This document shows positions 18,283 through 28,019 of a stretch of 64,000 bases of DNA, piece after piece. Every line of letters begins with the position of its first letter. Within the stretch, counting starts at the first letter, position 1. The DNA comes from Steroidobacteraceae bacterium (GTDB lineage: Bacteria; Pseudomonadota; Gammaproteobacteria; Steroidobacterales; Steroidobacteraceae), in the NCBI GenBank assembly GCA_019683695.1, contig JADGHX010000001.1:1-64000 (forward strand), given 5' to 3'. A program made the position numbers and the translations under genes. A model generated the notes under the pieces. The model was not told the origin of the DNA and did not search any database. It saw nothing but the letters and a program-made list of their open reading frames with translations.

Positions 18283-18397
18283 CCCCCCCCCCCCCCCCCC
18301 CGGGCGCCGCGGCGCCCCCCCCCCACATAGACCCGCCCCCCCGCGGCCGGGGGGCCACCCCGCCCCCCCCGGGGGGGGGGTGAGGGGGGGGGGGGGG
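18283..18397. other. Anomalous alternating poly-C/poly-G tract (likely sequencing/assembly artefact)
   Basis: C19 (18283-18301), C10 (18315-18324), C7 (18336-18342), C8G10 (18363-18380), G14 (18384-18397). Confidence 0.8.
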
Positions 18398-18432
18398 CGC
18401 GCGCCAGTCTCTTCGAGCCCGGCCGCAACTGC

Positions 18433-20547
18433 ATGCGCGTCGGCCGCGCGCATCGGGTCGGGCTCATCATCGACGGCGATGCCTACTTCAAGGCCTTCAC
18501 GTACGCGGCGCTGCGCGCCGAACGCTCGATTGTCATCGTCGGGTGGGACTTCCACAGCCGCACGCGACTTCATCACGGCATCGCGGGCGTGCCCGAGCTG
18601 CTTGGCGACTTCCTCAATTATCTCGTCCGTCGCCGGCAGCGCCTCGAAGTGCGCATTCTCACGTGGGACTACCCGGTGCTTTTCGCGAAGGGCCGCGAGC
18701 TTTCGCCGATCTACGGGCTCGGCTGGAAGCCGCGCCGGCGCGTGCGGCTCGTGTACGACGATCACTATCCGATCGGCGCCTGCCAGCACCAGAAGGTGGT
18801 CGTCATCGACGGCGCGCTCGCGTTCTGCGGCGGCCTGGATCTGACGCTCAGCCGGTGGGACACGCCCGAGCACGGCTGTCATGAGCCGCGACGGGTGAAC
18901 GACGGTGATCGCGCGCCCTACGCGCCCTTCCATGACACCGTGGTGGCGATGGACGGCGAGGCGGCGCGCGTGCTCGACGACCTGGTGCGCGAGCGCTGGC
19001 AGAGAGCCACGGGCTCACGCCTCAAACGCTTCATCCCCCCGGCGGACCTGTGGCCGGATCATCTGCCCGTGGCGATCACGAACGTGGATGTCGCCGTCGC
19101 GCGCACGCGTGCGCCGATGGGCGATGAACCTCCGGTGCGAGAGGTGCTGGAGCTGTATCTCGATATGCTGGCCGCGGCGAAGCGCGTCATCTACATCGAG
19201 AACCAGTACTTCACGGCCGAGACACTTACCGAGATGCTCGCCCGGCGACTGGCCGAACCGGACGGGCCCGAGATCATCGCCGTCCTGCGCCTGTCCACCG
19301 AGGGTTGGCTCGAGGCGCCCACGATGGGCACATTGCGCACCGTGCAGCTGAGAAAGCTTCGCGACGCGGACCGGTACGGGCGCTTTCACGCGTACTACCC
19401 GCATATTCCCGATCTGCCGAACGACCAGTGCTGCGATCTGCACTCGAAGCTGCTCATCGTCGACGATGAATATCTGCGCATTGGCTCGGCGAATTTTTCC
19501 AACCGATCGATGGGGCTCGACACGGAATGCGACGTTGCCATCGAGGCGCGCGGCGAGCCGCGCGTCGCTCGCGTGATTTGCGAGTTTCGTCATTCGCTGC
19601 TCGCGGAACATCTGGCGACAACGCGCGAACGGGTGGACGAAGCCGTACGCGAGACAGGCTCGACGAGCGCGGCCATCGAGCGGCTCGCAACGGATGGGCG
19701 GAGCCTCCGCCGTTACGATCGGTTGGATGAGCCGCCGAACGCGCTGGTGGCCGTGGCCGGCGTCGTCGCCGATCCGGAAAAGCCCGTGTCCCTCGATGCG
19801 CTGATCGAGCAGTTCTCGCCTGAGATGACGATGCGGCGCGCGTGGCCGCTATGGTTCGCGCCCACGGTGCTGATCGTGCTGCTCGGCATTCTCACGGCGC
19901 TCTGGCATGTCACGCCACTTTCGGGGTGGACGGATGCGGCGCGCGTTCTTGCGTGGGCGGAAGGCTTCGCGCGCGTGCCCGGTGCGCCGGTCGTCATCCT
20001 GCTGGCGTATACGCCGGCCGCGGTCGTTCTGTTTCCGCGGCCGCTCATCACCCTGCTCGCTGTCGCGGCGTTCGGGCCGTGGCACGGCTTCGTCTATGCG
20101 TACCTCGGCATCCTGATCGCCGCGATGGGCACGTATGCCCTGGGGCTGCGGCTCGATCGGCAAGCCGTGCGACGGATCGCGCGCGGTGGACTGAATCGTC
20201 TGAGCCAGGTCATGCGCCGGCGGGGTGTCATCGCCATGACCGCCTTGCGACTCGTGCCCGTGGCCCCCTTCGCGGTGGTGAACATCGTGGCTGGCGCGAT
20301 TCGCATCTCACCAATGCACTTTCTGCTTGGCAGTGCGCTCGGGATTCTCCCGGGCACGCTGGTCGCGACGGTGTTTGGCGACCAGCTCATCACCGGGCTG
20401 CGCAACCCCGCCTCCATCGACCCGTGGGTCGTCGCAGCGGTGATTGTGTTGGGCATACTGCTGGGCATCGCGACGTGGTCCATGCGCCGATGGTTGCTCG
20501 CGGCGAGCCCCGATACACATGGCACCCAGCCCAGACCCATCGATTAG
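18433..20547 (+). CDS. Phospholipase D / cardiolipin synthase-like protein fused to a C-terminal VTT (SNARE-associated/DedA) domain; 5' end uncertain
   Basis: Two HKD-type motifs (HQKVVVIDGALAFCGGLDLT; HSKLLIVDDEYLRIGSANFSNRS), then a polytopic VTT domain; in-frame codons upstream of ATG 18433 read ...ASLFEPGRNC, so the true start lies upstream in or beyond the GC tract. Confidence 0.9.
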   Translation: MRVGRAHRVGLIIDGDAYFKAFTYAALRAERSIVIVGWDFHSRTRLHHGIAGVPELLGDFLNYLVRRRQRLEVRILTWDYPVLFAKGRELSPIYGLGWKPRRRVRLVYDDHYPIGACQHQKVVVIDGALAFCGGLDLTLSRWDTPEHGCHEPRRVNDGDRAPYAPFHDTVVAMDGEAARVLDDLVRERWQRATGSRLKRFIPPADLWPDHLPVAITNVDVAVARTRAPMGDEPPVREVLELYLDMLAAAKRVIYIENQYFTAETLTEMLARRLAEPDGPEIIAVLRLSTEGWLEAPTMGTLRTVQLRKLRDADRYGRFHAYYPHIPDLPNDQCCDLHSKLLIVDDEYLRIGSANFSNRSMGLDTECDVAIEARGEPRVARVICEFRHSLLAEHLATTRERVDEAVRETGSTSAAIERLATDGRSLRRYDRLDEPPNALVAVAGVVADPEKPVSLDALIEQFSPEMTMRRAWPLWFAPTVLIVLLGILTALWHVTPLSGWTDAARVLAWAEGFARVPGAPVVILLAYTPAAVVLFPRPLITLLAVAAFGPWHGFVYAYLGILIAAMGTYALGLRLDRQAVRRIARGGLNRLSQVMRRRGVIAMTALRLVPVAPFAVVNIVAGAIRISPMHFLLGSALGILPGTLVATVFGDQLITGLRNPASIDPWVVAAVIVLGILLGIATWSMRRWLLAASPDTHGTQPRPID

Positions 20548-21376
20548 CGCGGCCCCGGCTCCGCCACTCGAGAGCGGCGCAGACGACGCGCCGGAAGGCG
20601 CTTCCGAACACGCGCTGCCACGGCGTGTTCCGGCGTCGCAGCCGCACGAGCCGTTGCGTATCGCCTCTTACAACATCCATCGTTGTGTGGGGGTGGACGG
20701 GCATCGCAACGTCTCGCGCATCGTGAACGTGATTCGCGAGCTGGGCTGTGACACCGTGGGCGTGCAGGAGGTGGATAGCCAGCCAGGACCGCACAGCGAC
20801 TCGCGCCAGCTCGAGTTCATCGCCCGGGCCACGGGCATGCAGGCGATTCCGGGCTCCACCATCATTCGTCACGACCGCTCGTACGGGAATGCGCTGCTGA
20901 CCACTCGGAAGATCCTCGCCGTCCGTCAGCACGACCTGAGCTTCAGGGGCTACGAGCCGCGCGGTGCGCTCGAAGTGGATCTGGACGTTGCCGGCTCGCT
21001 CATCCGCGTGTTCGTGATGCACCTTGGCCTGTGGCCGTCCGAGCGGCGATTCCAGATGCGCATCGTGCTACGCGTGCTTCGGGAGCTGTCGCCGGATCAG
21101 CCCGTTGTGGTACTCGGGGACATCAACGAGTGGCTCCCGATCGGGCGCCCGTTGCGCTGGCTGCACGGCTTGCTCGGCACGCCACCGAGGTTGCGCACGT
21201 TTCCGGTGTGGGCGCCGATCTTTGCGCTCGACCGCGTCTGGGTGCGTCCGCGTGGCTCGCTGCTGGATATGTGCGTGCATCGGAGCAAGCTGTCGAGCGT
21301 TGCCTCGGATCATTTCCCCGTGAAGGCGGTGGTCGCACCGGAAGCGGTGCCGTTGCGTGAGCGGACACGGTCATGA
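20519..21376 (+). CDS. Endonuclease/exonuclease/phosphatase (EEP) family protein
   Basis: LRIASYNIHRCVGVDGHRN...VGVQEVDSQ...VVLGDINEW...SDHFPVKAVV; overlaps the PLD gene by 29 bp. Confidence 0.93.
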   Translation: MAPSPDPSISAAPAPPLESGADDAPEGASEHALPRRVPASQPHEPLRIASYNIHRCVGVDGHRNVSRIVNVIRELGCDTVGVQEVDSQPGPHSDSRQLEFIARATGMQAIPGSTIIRHDRSYGNALLTTRKILAVRQHDLSFRGYEPRGALEVDLDVAGSLIRVFVMHLGLWPSERRFQMRIVLRVLRELSPDQPVVVLGDINEWLPIGRPLRWLHGLLGTPPRLRTFPVWAPIFALDRVWVRPRGSLLDMCVHRSKLSSVASDHFPVKAVVAPEAVPLRERTRS

Positions 21377-22290
21377 TGGTCGGCGGACTTCTCATGCAGT
21401 TGTGGCGGGGCCCGTGGGAGCTCATCCGGGACTCCGTGCTGGAATGGATGGGCGATCGCGCGTCGCGCAAGGGTGCGGCGCTGGCGTTCTACACGGTGTT
21501 CTCGCTTGCGCCCATTCTGGTGATCGCCATTGCGATCGCGGGCCTGTTCTTCGGCGAAGAAGCCGCGCGCGGCGAGATCGTCGTCCAGGTGAAGAGTCTG
21601 CTCGGGCCAGAGGGCGCGCGCGCCGTGCAGGCGATGATCCAGAGCGCGAATCGGCCCGAAGCCGGTGTGCTCGCAACCCTCGTGGGCTTTGCCACGCTGC
21701 TCGTGGGCGCCACCACCGCGCTCGCGGAGCTGAAGGACGGCCTCGACCAGATCTGGGACGCGCCTCCCGAACGCACGCAGGGGTTCTGGTATTTCCTGCG
21801 CAAACGTCTGCTGTCGGTGGGATTGATCCTGTCTCTGGGATTTCTGCTGCTGGTGTCGCTCGCGCTGAGCGCCATCCTGGCCGCGCTGTCGCGGACGTGG
21901 GGGCCTGATCAGGCCACGACCGCCATGGTGTTGCAGGCGCTGAACGCGCTCTTCTCGTTCGGGCTCGTCGTGCTGTTGTTCGCCATGATCTACAAGATCC
22001 TGCCGGCCGTGAGCATCGCCTGGCGCGACGTGATCGTCGGCGCCGTGGTGACGGCCGTTCTGTTCAGCGTCGGCAAGGTGATGATCGGCCTGTATCTCGG
22101 CAACAGCGCGATTGCATCGACCTATGGCGCCGCAGGCTCCGTGGTGCTCGTGCTCATCTGGGTGTACTACTCGGCGCAGATCTTCCTGCTGGGTGCCGAG
22201 TTCACGAAGGTGTACGCCCATCGGTACGGATCGCGGCGCGGGCTGCCGCTGCCCTCGCACGCTCCACCGCATGAGGTGGCAAAAGCCTAG
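21373..22290 (+). CDS. YihY/BrkB family inner-membrane protein
   Basis: DRASRKGAALAFYTVFSLAPILVIAIAIAG...GSVVLVLIWVYYSAQIFLLGAEFTKVYA. Confidence 0.95.
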   Translation: MMVGGLLMQLWRGPWELIRDSVLEWMGDRASRKGAALAFYTVFSLAPILVIAIAIAGLFFGEEAARGEIVVQVKSLLGPEGARAVQAMIQSANRPEAGVLATLVGFATLLVGATTALAELKDGLDQIWDAPPERTQGFWYFLRKRLLSVGLILSLGFLLLVSLALSAILAALSRTWGPDQATTAMVLQALNALFSFGLVVLLFAMIYKILPAVSIAWRDVIVGAVVTAVLFSVGKVMIGLYLGNSAIASTYGAAGSVVLVLIWVYYSAQIFLLGAEFTKVYAHRYGSRRGLPLPSHAPPHEVAKA

Positions 22291-22349
22291 AGGCAGCGGA
22301 ATCTCCGAACAAACGTCGGCTGCTACACTGCCCCATCACGGAGGTCATC

Positions 22350-24488
22350 ATGCGGGCTGATATGACGTTGCGCTCACTCATCCGGGCGCGCGCCGCCACA
22401 TTCGTCACCCTCTGTGCGTCGCTTTCGCTTGCGCACGCACAGGAGACCAGCGGCGGCTCCCCCGGGTCCGTTGCGCCATCGCCTCGCATGCAGGTTGCGC
22501 CGGACCGGCCGTACACGGAGCTGCCGTATACGCCGAGTCTCGACCTGAGCGCGATGGACCGTTCCGCGGATCCTTGTGACGACCTGTATCAGTACGCGTG
22601 CGGCGGCTGGATGAAGAACAATCCGATCCCGCCGGATCAGACGCGCTGGAGTGTGTACTCCAAGCTCGCCTTCAACAATCAGCGCTACCTCTGGGGCATT
22701 CTCGAAGAAGCGGCAAAGAACACGCCCGGCCGTTCACCCACGCAACAGCAGATCGGCGACTACTTTGCCGCCTGCATGGATGTGGATGCCATCGAGCGAG
22801 CGGGCCTGTCGCCGTTGCAGCCGGATCTGGATCGCATTGCGCGGCTGCGAAGCAAGGAGGATCTGGCGCCGTTGCTCGGCGAATTGCACCAGCGCGTGAG
22901 CGGCTCCGGCCTGCTGTTTGGCGTAGGCGTGCAGCAGGATGCAAAAGATGCCACGAAGGTGATCGCAGTCGTGGACGCGGGCGGCCTGGGGTTGCCGGAT
23001 CGGGATTACTACGTGAATACCGACAGCAGGTCGGTCGAAGTGCGCGAGCGGTACCGGGAACACGTCGCGAGGATGTTCAGTCTGCTCGGCGACTCTCCTG
23101 CCGTGGCGAAGGCGAATGCGGCCACGGTGTTACGCATCGAAACGGCGCTGGCGCGCGCCTCGCTGACCAAGGTGGACCGGCGCGATCCTTACAAGGTGTA
23201 CCACCGCGAGACCCTGCGCTCGCTGCCCAGGATCGCACCGGCATTTCGGTGGCGTGCCTATTTCGATGCCGCGGGCCTGCAGCCGCAGCCGTGGCTGAAC
23301 GTGGCGGAGCCCGGGTTCTTTCGGGAAATGAGCGCGCGCCTCGCCGGCGAGAGCCTCGATTCGCTCAAGACCTACCTGCGTTGGGGTCTCATCGATGCGA
23401 TGGCGCCGTACCTCGCCTCGCCCTTCGTGAAGGAGGATTTCGCGTTCAACCGGGCGTATCTGCGCGGCGTGGAGGCCGACCGCCCGCGATGGCAGAAGTG
23501 CGTCGGCTGGGTGGATCGGGATCTGCGCGATGCGCTCGGCCGCGAATACGTCGCGCGCACGTTCTCGCCGGAGACAAAGGAGAAGACGCTCACCCTGACG
23601 CGCCAGATCGAGCAGGCGATGAAGGCCCGCATCGAGCGGCTCGACTGGATGTCGCCCGAGACGAAGCGCGCGGCGATCGAGAAGCTCGCGAAGGTGCGCA
23701 ACAAGGTGGGCTATCCCGATCTGTGGCGCGACTACTCGGGCTTGCGTATCGACCGATCGGATTTCTTCGGAAACGTGAGCCGCGCATTGCAGTTCGAATC
23801 CCGCCGCCAGGCCGCCAAGATCGGCAAGCCGGTGGACCGCGGCGAGTGGCACATGAGCGCGCCCACGGTGAACGCGTACTACGACCCCTCGCTGAACGAC
23901 GTGAACTTTCCCGCCGGTGTGCTGATGCCGCCGCTGTACGACCCGAAGATGGATGACGCGCCGAACTACGGCAACACAGGCGGAACCATCGGCCATGAGC
24001 TGACGCACGCCTTCGACGATGAAGGCCGGCAGTATGACGGCGACGGCAATCTGCGGGACTGGTGGACGAAGGAGGACGCGGAGAAGTTCGAGCAGCGCGC
24101 GCAGTGCATCCGTGATCAGTATTCGCAGTACACCATCGTGGACGACATCCGGATCAACGGCGCGCTCACCTCCGGAGAGGACATCGCGGACCTGGGAGGT
24201 GTGCTCCTCGCGTGGATGGCCTGGCAGGAGCAGACCAAGGCGATGCGGCTCACCGAGCGTGACGGGCTCACCCCCGCGCAGCGCTTCTTCGTGGGTTTCG
24301 CGCAATGGGCCTGCTCGAACGAGCGCCCCGAGGAGCTGCGGGTGAACGCCATCGTGGACCCGCACTCCCCACCCCGGTACCGCATCAACGGCGTCGTGGT
24401 GAACATTCCCGAGTACGCGGCCGCCTTCAACTGCAAGGCAGGCGACAAGCTGGTGAAGCGCCCCGAGGACCTCTGCTCGGTCTGGTAG
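22350..24488 (+). CDS. M13 family (neprilysin/PepO-like) zinc metallopeptidase
   Basis: Signal peptide; GGTIGHELTHAFDDEGRQYDGDGN; SGEDIADLGGV; GFAQWACS; ends CSVW. Confidence 0.96.
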   Translation: MRADMTLRSLIRARAATFVTLCASLSLAHAQETSGGSPGSVAPSPRMQVAPDRPYTELPYTPSLDLSAMDRSADPCDDLYQYACGGWMKNNPIPPDQTRWSVYSKLAFNNQRYLWGILEEAAKNTPGRSPTQQQIGDYFAACMDVDAIERAGLSPLQPDLDRIARLRSKEDLAPLLGELHQRVSGSGLLFGVGVQQDAKDATKVIAVVDAGGLGLPDRDYYVNTDSRSVEVRERYREHVARMFSLLGDSPAVAKANAATVLRIETALARASLTKVDRRDPYKVYHRETLRSLPRIAPAFRWRAYFDAAGLQPQPWLNVAEPGFFREMSARLAGESLDSLKTYLRWGLIDAMAPYLASPFVKEDFAFNRAYLRGVEADRPRWQKCVGWVDRDLRDALGREYVARTFSPETKEKTLTLTRQIEQAMKARIERLDWMSPETKRAAIEKLAKVRNKVGYPDLWRDYSGLRIDRSDFFGNVSRALQFESRRQAAKIGKPVDRGEWHMSAPTVNAYYDPSLNDVNFPAGVLMPPLYDPKMDDAPNYGNTGGTIGHELTHAFDDEGRQYDGDGNLRDWWTKEDAEKFEQRAQCIRDQYSQYTIVDDIRINGALTSGEDIADLGGVLLAWMAWQEQTKAMRLTERDGLTPAQRFFVGFAQWACSNERPEELRVNAIVDPHSPPRYRINGVVVNIPEYAAAFNCKAGDKLVKRPEDLCSVW

Positions 24489-24510
24489 CGGGGCCCGTCA
24501 GCCCAGCGAG

Positions 24511-24602
24511 AATCTATTCACGGCCCGGGTTTTATTCAACGTAAATTGTTGAATCATCGACCGTAAATCTATTCAGAAATCTATTCAAAGCTGATCTAGA
24601 AT
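24511..24602 (+). promoter_or_regulatory. AT-rich operator/promoter-like region upstream of the HipA-like gene
   Basis: Direct repeats (A)AATCTATTCA at 24511, 24565 and 24577; inverted repeat ATTCAAC-N7-GTTGAAT (24534-24554); TAGAAT -10-like box at 24597-24602, 7 bp before the ATG. Confidence 0.65.
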
Positions 24603-24608
24603 GCTCCC

Positions 24609-25970
24609 ATGGCTGACCCGAGCATCCCCGTGGCCGTGGAGCAGCTGCTGGGACGCGGCCCGGCATCCGCGCGCGAGCTGGCTCAGGCGCTGGGGCTGTC
24701 GCAGCCCTCGCTGTCGCGCGTCCTGCGGCAGCTCGAGTCACAGCAGCGCGTCGTCCGCATCGGCAGCACTCGCGGGGCGCAATATGCCGTGCGTCGTCTG
24801 GTCGGCGACATCGGCTCTTCTTGGCCGCTGTACCGCATCGATGCCCAGGGCGCGGCCCATGAAGTGGGCGAGCTGATTGCGATCGAGCGCAACAGCTATC
24901 TCGCCCGAAGCACGAGCCCGCGTCTTCGTGGCCTCTTCGAGGGGTTGCCGTACTACCTTCAGGACGCACGGCCGGAAGGCTTTCTCGGCCGGGCCGTGCC
25001 CGCCGCCTATCCCGAGCTGCGCCTGCCCGCACGTGTTGTCGACTGGACTGATGCCCACGTGCTCACGTACCTGGTCCGGCGCGGATCTGAGAGTCCAGGC
25101 GATCTGATTCTCGGCACCGAGGCGCTGGACCGTTATCTCGCAGGCACTCACGGCCCACCGGTCGTCGCCGCTGCCGATCGCATGCAGAGCTATCCCGCGC
25201 TCGCCGATGCCGCCATGGCCGGCGCTCCGCCTGGTTCATCCGCTCACGGGGAGCATCCGAAGTTCATCGTCTGCATCGCCGAGGGCGAGTCGCGCACGCA
25301 CATGCTCGTGAAGTTCTCGCCGCCACGAACGAGTGCGGTCGGTCAGCGGTGGGCGGACCTTCTCATTGCCGAGTACGAGGCGCACCGCGTTCTCGAGGCG
25401 CATGGCGTGCCCGCGTGTGTGTCACGGCTGATCGAGAGCGGCGAACGGCTGTTTCTGGAATGCGAGCGCTTCGATCGCGTAGGGCTTGCGGGCCGACGCG
25501 GTGTCGTGTCGCTCTTCGCGCTGGACGTCTCGCTGTACGGAAGATTCGATAGCTGGACAGCATCGTCCCAGCGGCTGCTGCAGGACTCGCTGCTCTCGCC
25601 CGAGGATGCGGCCCGCATCCGGCTGCTCGATACGTTCGGGAATCTCATCGCGAACACGGATCGGCACTTCGGCAACATCACGTTGTTCGATGCATACGAA
25701 GGGCGGTTTGAGCTGGCGCCGGCGTACGACATGCTTCCCATGCTCTTCGCTCCGCAAAACGATCAGATCATCGAGCGTGTCTTTGCGCCGGCACCGCCGA
25801 CCGCTGCCTCGTTGCCCGCGTGGAGCGAGGCGCGCGCGCTTGCGGAAACGTACTGGGCACGGCTCGCGCAACACGAGCGTCTGTCCGCCGGCTTCAGGGA
25901 ACTGTGTGCGCGCTGCTTGCAAGCCGTGCAGGCCTTGCCACGGCAGGCAGCGCGTGTGGACGCCCGCTAG
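24609..25970 (+). CDS. yjjJ: HipA-family kinase with N-terminal winged-HTH (YjjJ-like)
   Basis: N-terminal HTH (ARELAQALGLSQPSLSRVLRQLESQQRVVRIG); HipA core HPKFIVCIAEG..MLVKFSPP, LECERFDR, NLIANTDRHFGNITLFD, LAPAYDMLPMLF. Confidence 0.88.
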   Translation: MADPSIPVAVEQLLGRGPASARELAQALGLSQPSLSRVLRQLESQQRVVRIGSTRGAQYAVRRLVGDIGSSWPLYRIDAQGAAHEVGELIAIERNSYLARSTSPRLRGLFEGLPYYLQDARPEGFLGRAVPAAYPELRLPARVVDWTDAHVLTYLVRRGSESPGDLILGTEALDRYLAGTHGPPVVAAADRMQSYPALADAAMAGAPPGSSAHGEHPKFIVCIAEGESRTHMLVKFSPPRTSAVGQRWADLLIAEYEAHRVLEAHGVPACVSRLIESGERLFLECERFDRVGLAGRRGVVSLFALDVSLYGRFDSWTASSQRLLQDSLLSPEDAARIRLLDTFGNLIANTDRHFGNITLFDAYEGRFELAPAYDMLPMLFAPQNDQIIERVFAPAPPTAASLPAWSEARALAETYWARLAQHERLSAGFRELCARCLQAVQALPRQAARVDAR

Positions 25971-26020
25971 CTCGTCGAGCGGAATTCATAGGTGGCAGCC
26001 GGCACGATCACCGCGCCGTT

Positions 26021-27046
26021 TCAGCGAGGCGCGTAATCGAACGAATCGAAATGCAGGCGATCGGCGCGCACACCCTGCGCAGGAAAGGACGCGCGAATCG
26101 CTTCGATGAGCGCGGGAGGGCCGGCGGCGTAGATATCGAATGCGTCGAGGGAGGGGTGATCCGCCAGCACGGTCTCGTGAACCCATCCGAGCCGCCGGTG
26201 CGCGAAGCCCTCGTCGAGAGACCGAGCCTCCGACAGCACCGCCGTGAAGCGCAGTTGCGGGTACCGCCGGGTCCATTCGAGCACGAGCTGTTCTTCGTAG
26301 ACGTCGATGGCCTCGCGAGCGCCCCAGTACAAGTGAATCCGGCGCTGCGAACCCCGCTCCAGCGCATGTCGCAGCATCGATTTCAGCGGCGCGAATCCTG
26401 TGCCGCCCGCAATCATCAGGGCTGGCGTTTCACTCTCGCGATAGACGAATTGCCCGATCGGCCCTTCGATTTTCAGCAGCGCGCCTTCGTGCACACGGTG
26501 AAACAGTGCTTCCGTGAAGCCGCCCCCTGGCACATGGCGCACATGAAGCTCGAGCAACTCGCTGTCGTGCGGCGGGCTCGCAATCGAGAAGCTGCGTCGG
26601 CGGCCATCGTCCAGCAGCACGTCGAGGTACTGGCCCGGCTCGAAGCGAAGGGCCTCCACGGCGGGCAACCGAAGGAACACCTGCATGACATCCGGCGCCA
26701 GACGCCTGAGCTTTGCAATTCGGCAGGGCAATGTCTTGATCTCGACGTCCTCGATGCTGGCGACGACACGCGCTTCCACGACGAGGTCCGATCGAGGCTG
26801 CGCCTGACAGAGCAGAACGTACCCTTCGCGAGCCTCCTGTTCGGTGAGACCGGCCGTTCGCCCTCGGGGGTAGTGGATCTCGCCGGACAGCAGGCGGGCG
26901 CGGCAGGATGCGCAATGGCCGGACTTGCAGCTGTGCGGCAGGTTGAGCCCGGCCTCGAGTGCCGCCTCCAGCACCGAGCGGTTCTCGGGCGCTCGCAGGG
27001 TGCGCCCATGGGGCAGGATCCGGATCGTGTACTCGCGCGCGGTCAC
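26021..27046 (-). CDS. 2Fe-2S ferredoxin / FAD / NAD(P) reductase (CDP-6-deoxy-delta-3,4-glucoseen reductase-like)
   Basis: CKSGHCASCRARLLSG...C 2Fe-2S motif, RRSFSIAS FAD motif, GGTGFAPLKSML; GTG start at 27046. Confidence 0.9.
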   Translation of the reverse strand: MTAREYTIRILPHGRTLRAPENRSVLEAALEAGLNLPHSCKSGHCASCRARLLSGEIHYPRGRTAGLTEQEAREGYVLLCQAQPRSDLVVEARVVASIEDVEIKTLPCRIAKLRRLAPDVMQVFLRLPAVEALRFEPGQYLDVLLDDGRRRSFSIASPPHDSELLELHVRHVPGGGFTEALFHRVHEGALLKIEGPIGQFVYRESETPALMIAGGTGFAPLKSMLRHALERGSQRRIHLYWGAREAIDVYEEQLVLEWTRRYPQLRFTAVLSEARSLDEGFAHRRLGWVHETVLADHPSLDAFDIYAAGPPALIEAIRASFPAQGVRADRLHFDSFDYAPR

Positions 27047-27166
27047 CCCGTGGACTTTACGCGCCTGTCGTCGGGCGCATGCAGTCGATTCATCATTCCG
27101 CCGCCGTGGTCGCAGGTGAGACGTCCGGTGACGATGGGCGGAAGCGATTTCGGGTATTCTCGCGCC

Positions 27167-27997
27167 ATGCGCATCGACTTCACGAAGATGCACGGGCTCG
27201 GCAACGACTTCATCGTCTTCGACTCGCCGGCCGGTGCGCCGCTGCCCTCCGCTGCGCAGTGGCGGCGACTCTCCGCGCGTCATACGGGCATCGGCTTCGA
27301 TCAGGCGCTGGTGCTCGAGCCGCCGCGCCGCCCGGATACCGCCGTGTTCTATCGCATCTTCAATGCGGATGGCGACGAGGTGGAGCAGTGCGGGAACGGC
27401 GCGCGATGCATCGCCGCGCTGCTTCATCGCCGAGGGCTCGCGCCTTCCGGAAGCCTCACGATGGACAGTCCCGCGGGGCTCATTCGCGCGCGTATCCAGA
27501 ACGACTCGCTCGTGTCGCTGGACATGGGCGTCCCCAACTTCGATCCGGCCTCGCTGCCTTTCGAGGCTTCGGGCGAAGCGGCCATGTACTCACTGGATGT
27601 CGCCGGCACGTCCGTCGAGATCGGTGCAGTCTCCATGGGCAATCCACATGCGGTCCTCACCGTGGAATCGGCGGAGCGCGCTCCGGTGGAGCGCCTCGGT
27701 CCCGCCATCGAGCGGCATCCCCGCTTTCCGAAGCGAGTGAACGTGGGATTCATGGAAGTGGTCGACCGCACACATATCAATCTGCGCGTGTACGAGCGCG
27801 GCGCGGGTGAGACGCTGGCGTGTGGCACCGGTGCTTGCGCGGCAGTGGCGGTGGGCCGGCGCAATGGGAAACTCGACAACGAAGTTCACGTGCGCGTCCG
27901 TGGCGGCGAGCTGCGCATAAACTGGGGTGGCCCCGGCGAGCACCTGTGGATGACGGGACCGGCCGAGGTTTCGTTCGAGGGTCGGGTAGAGCTTTAG
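27167..27997 (+). CDS. dapF: Diaminopimelate epimerase
   Basis: MRIDFTKMHGLGNDFIVFD, EQCGNGARCIA, ERGAGETLACGTGACA. Confidence 0.97.
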   Translation: MRIDFTKMHGLGNDFIVFDSPAGAPLPSAAQWRRLSARHTGIGFDQALVLEPPRRPDTAVFYRIFNADGDEVEQCGNGARCIAALLHRRGLAPSGSLTMDSPAGLIRARIQNDSLVSLDMGVPNFDPASLPFEASGEAAMYSLDVAGTSVEIGAVSMGNPHAVLTVESAERAPVERLGPAIERHPRFPKRVNVGFMEVVDRTHINLRVYERGAGETLACGTGACAAVAVGRRNGKLDNEVHVRVRGGELRINWGGPGEHLWMTGPAEVSFEGRVEL

Positions 27998-28019
27998 AAG
28001 CCTCGAGGAGCATTCATCG

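Noticed and set aside
18283-18397. Phase-variable homopolymer tract controlling the PLD gene
   Set aside because: Several alternating C and G runs in 115 bp look more like consensus failure than a single slippage tract; kept only as an alternative to test.
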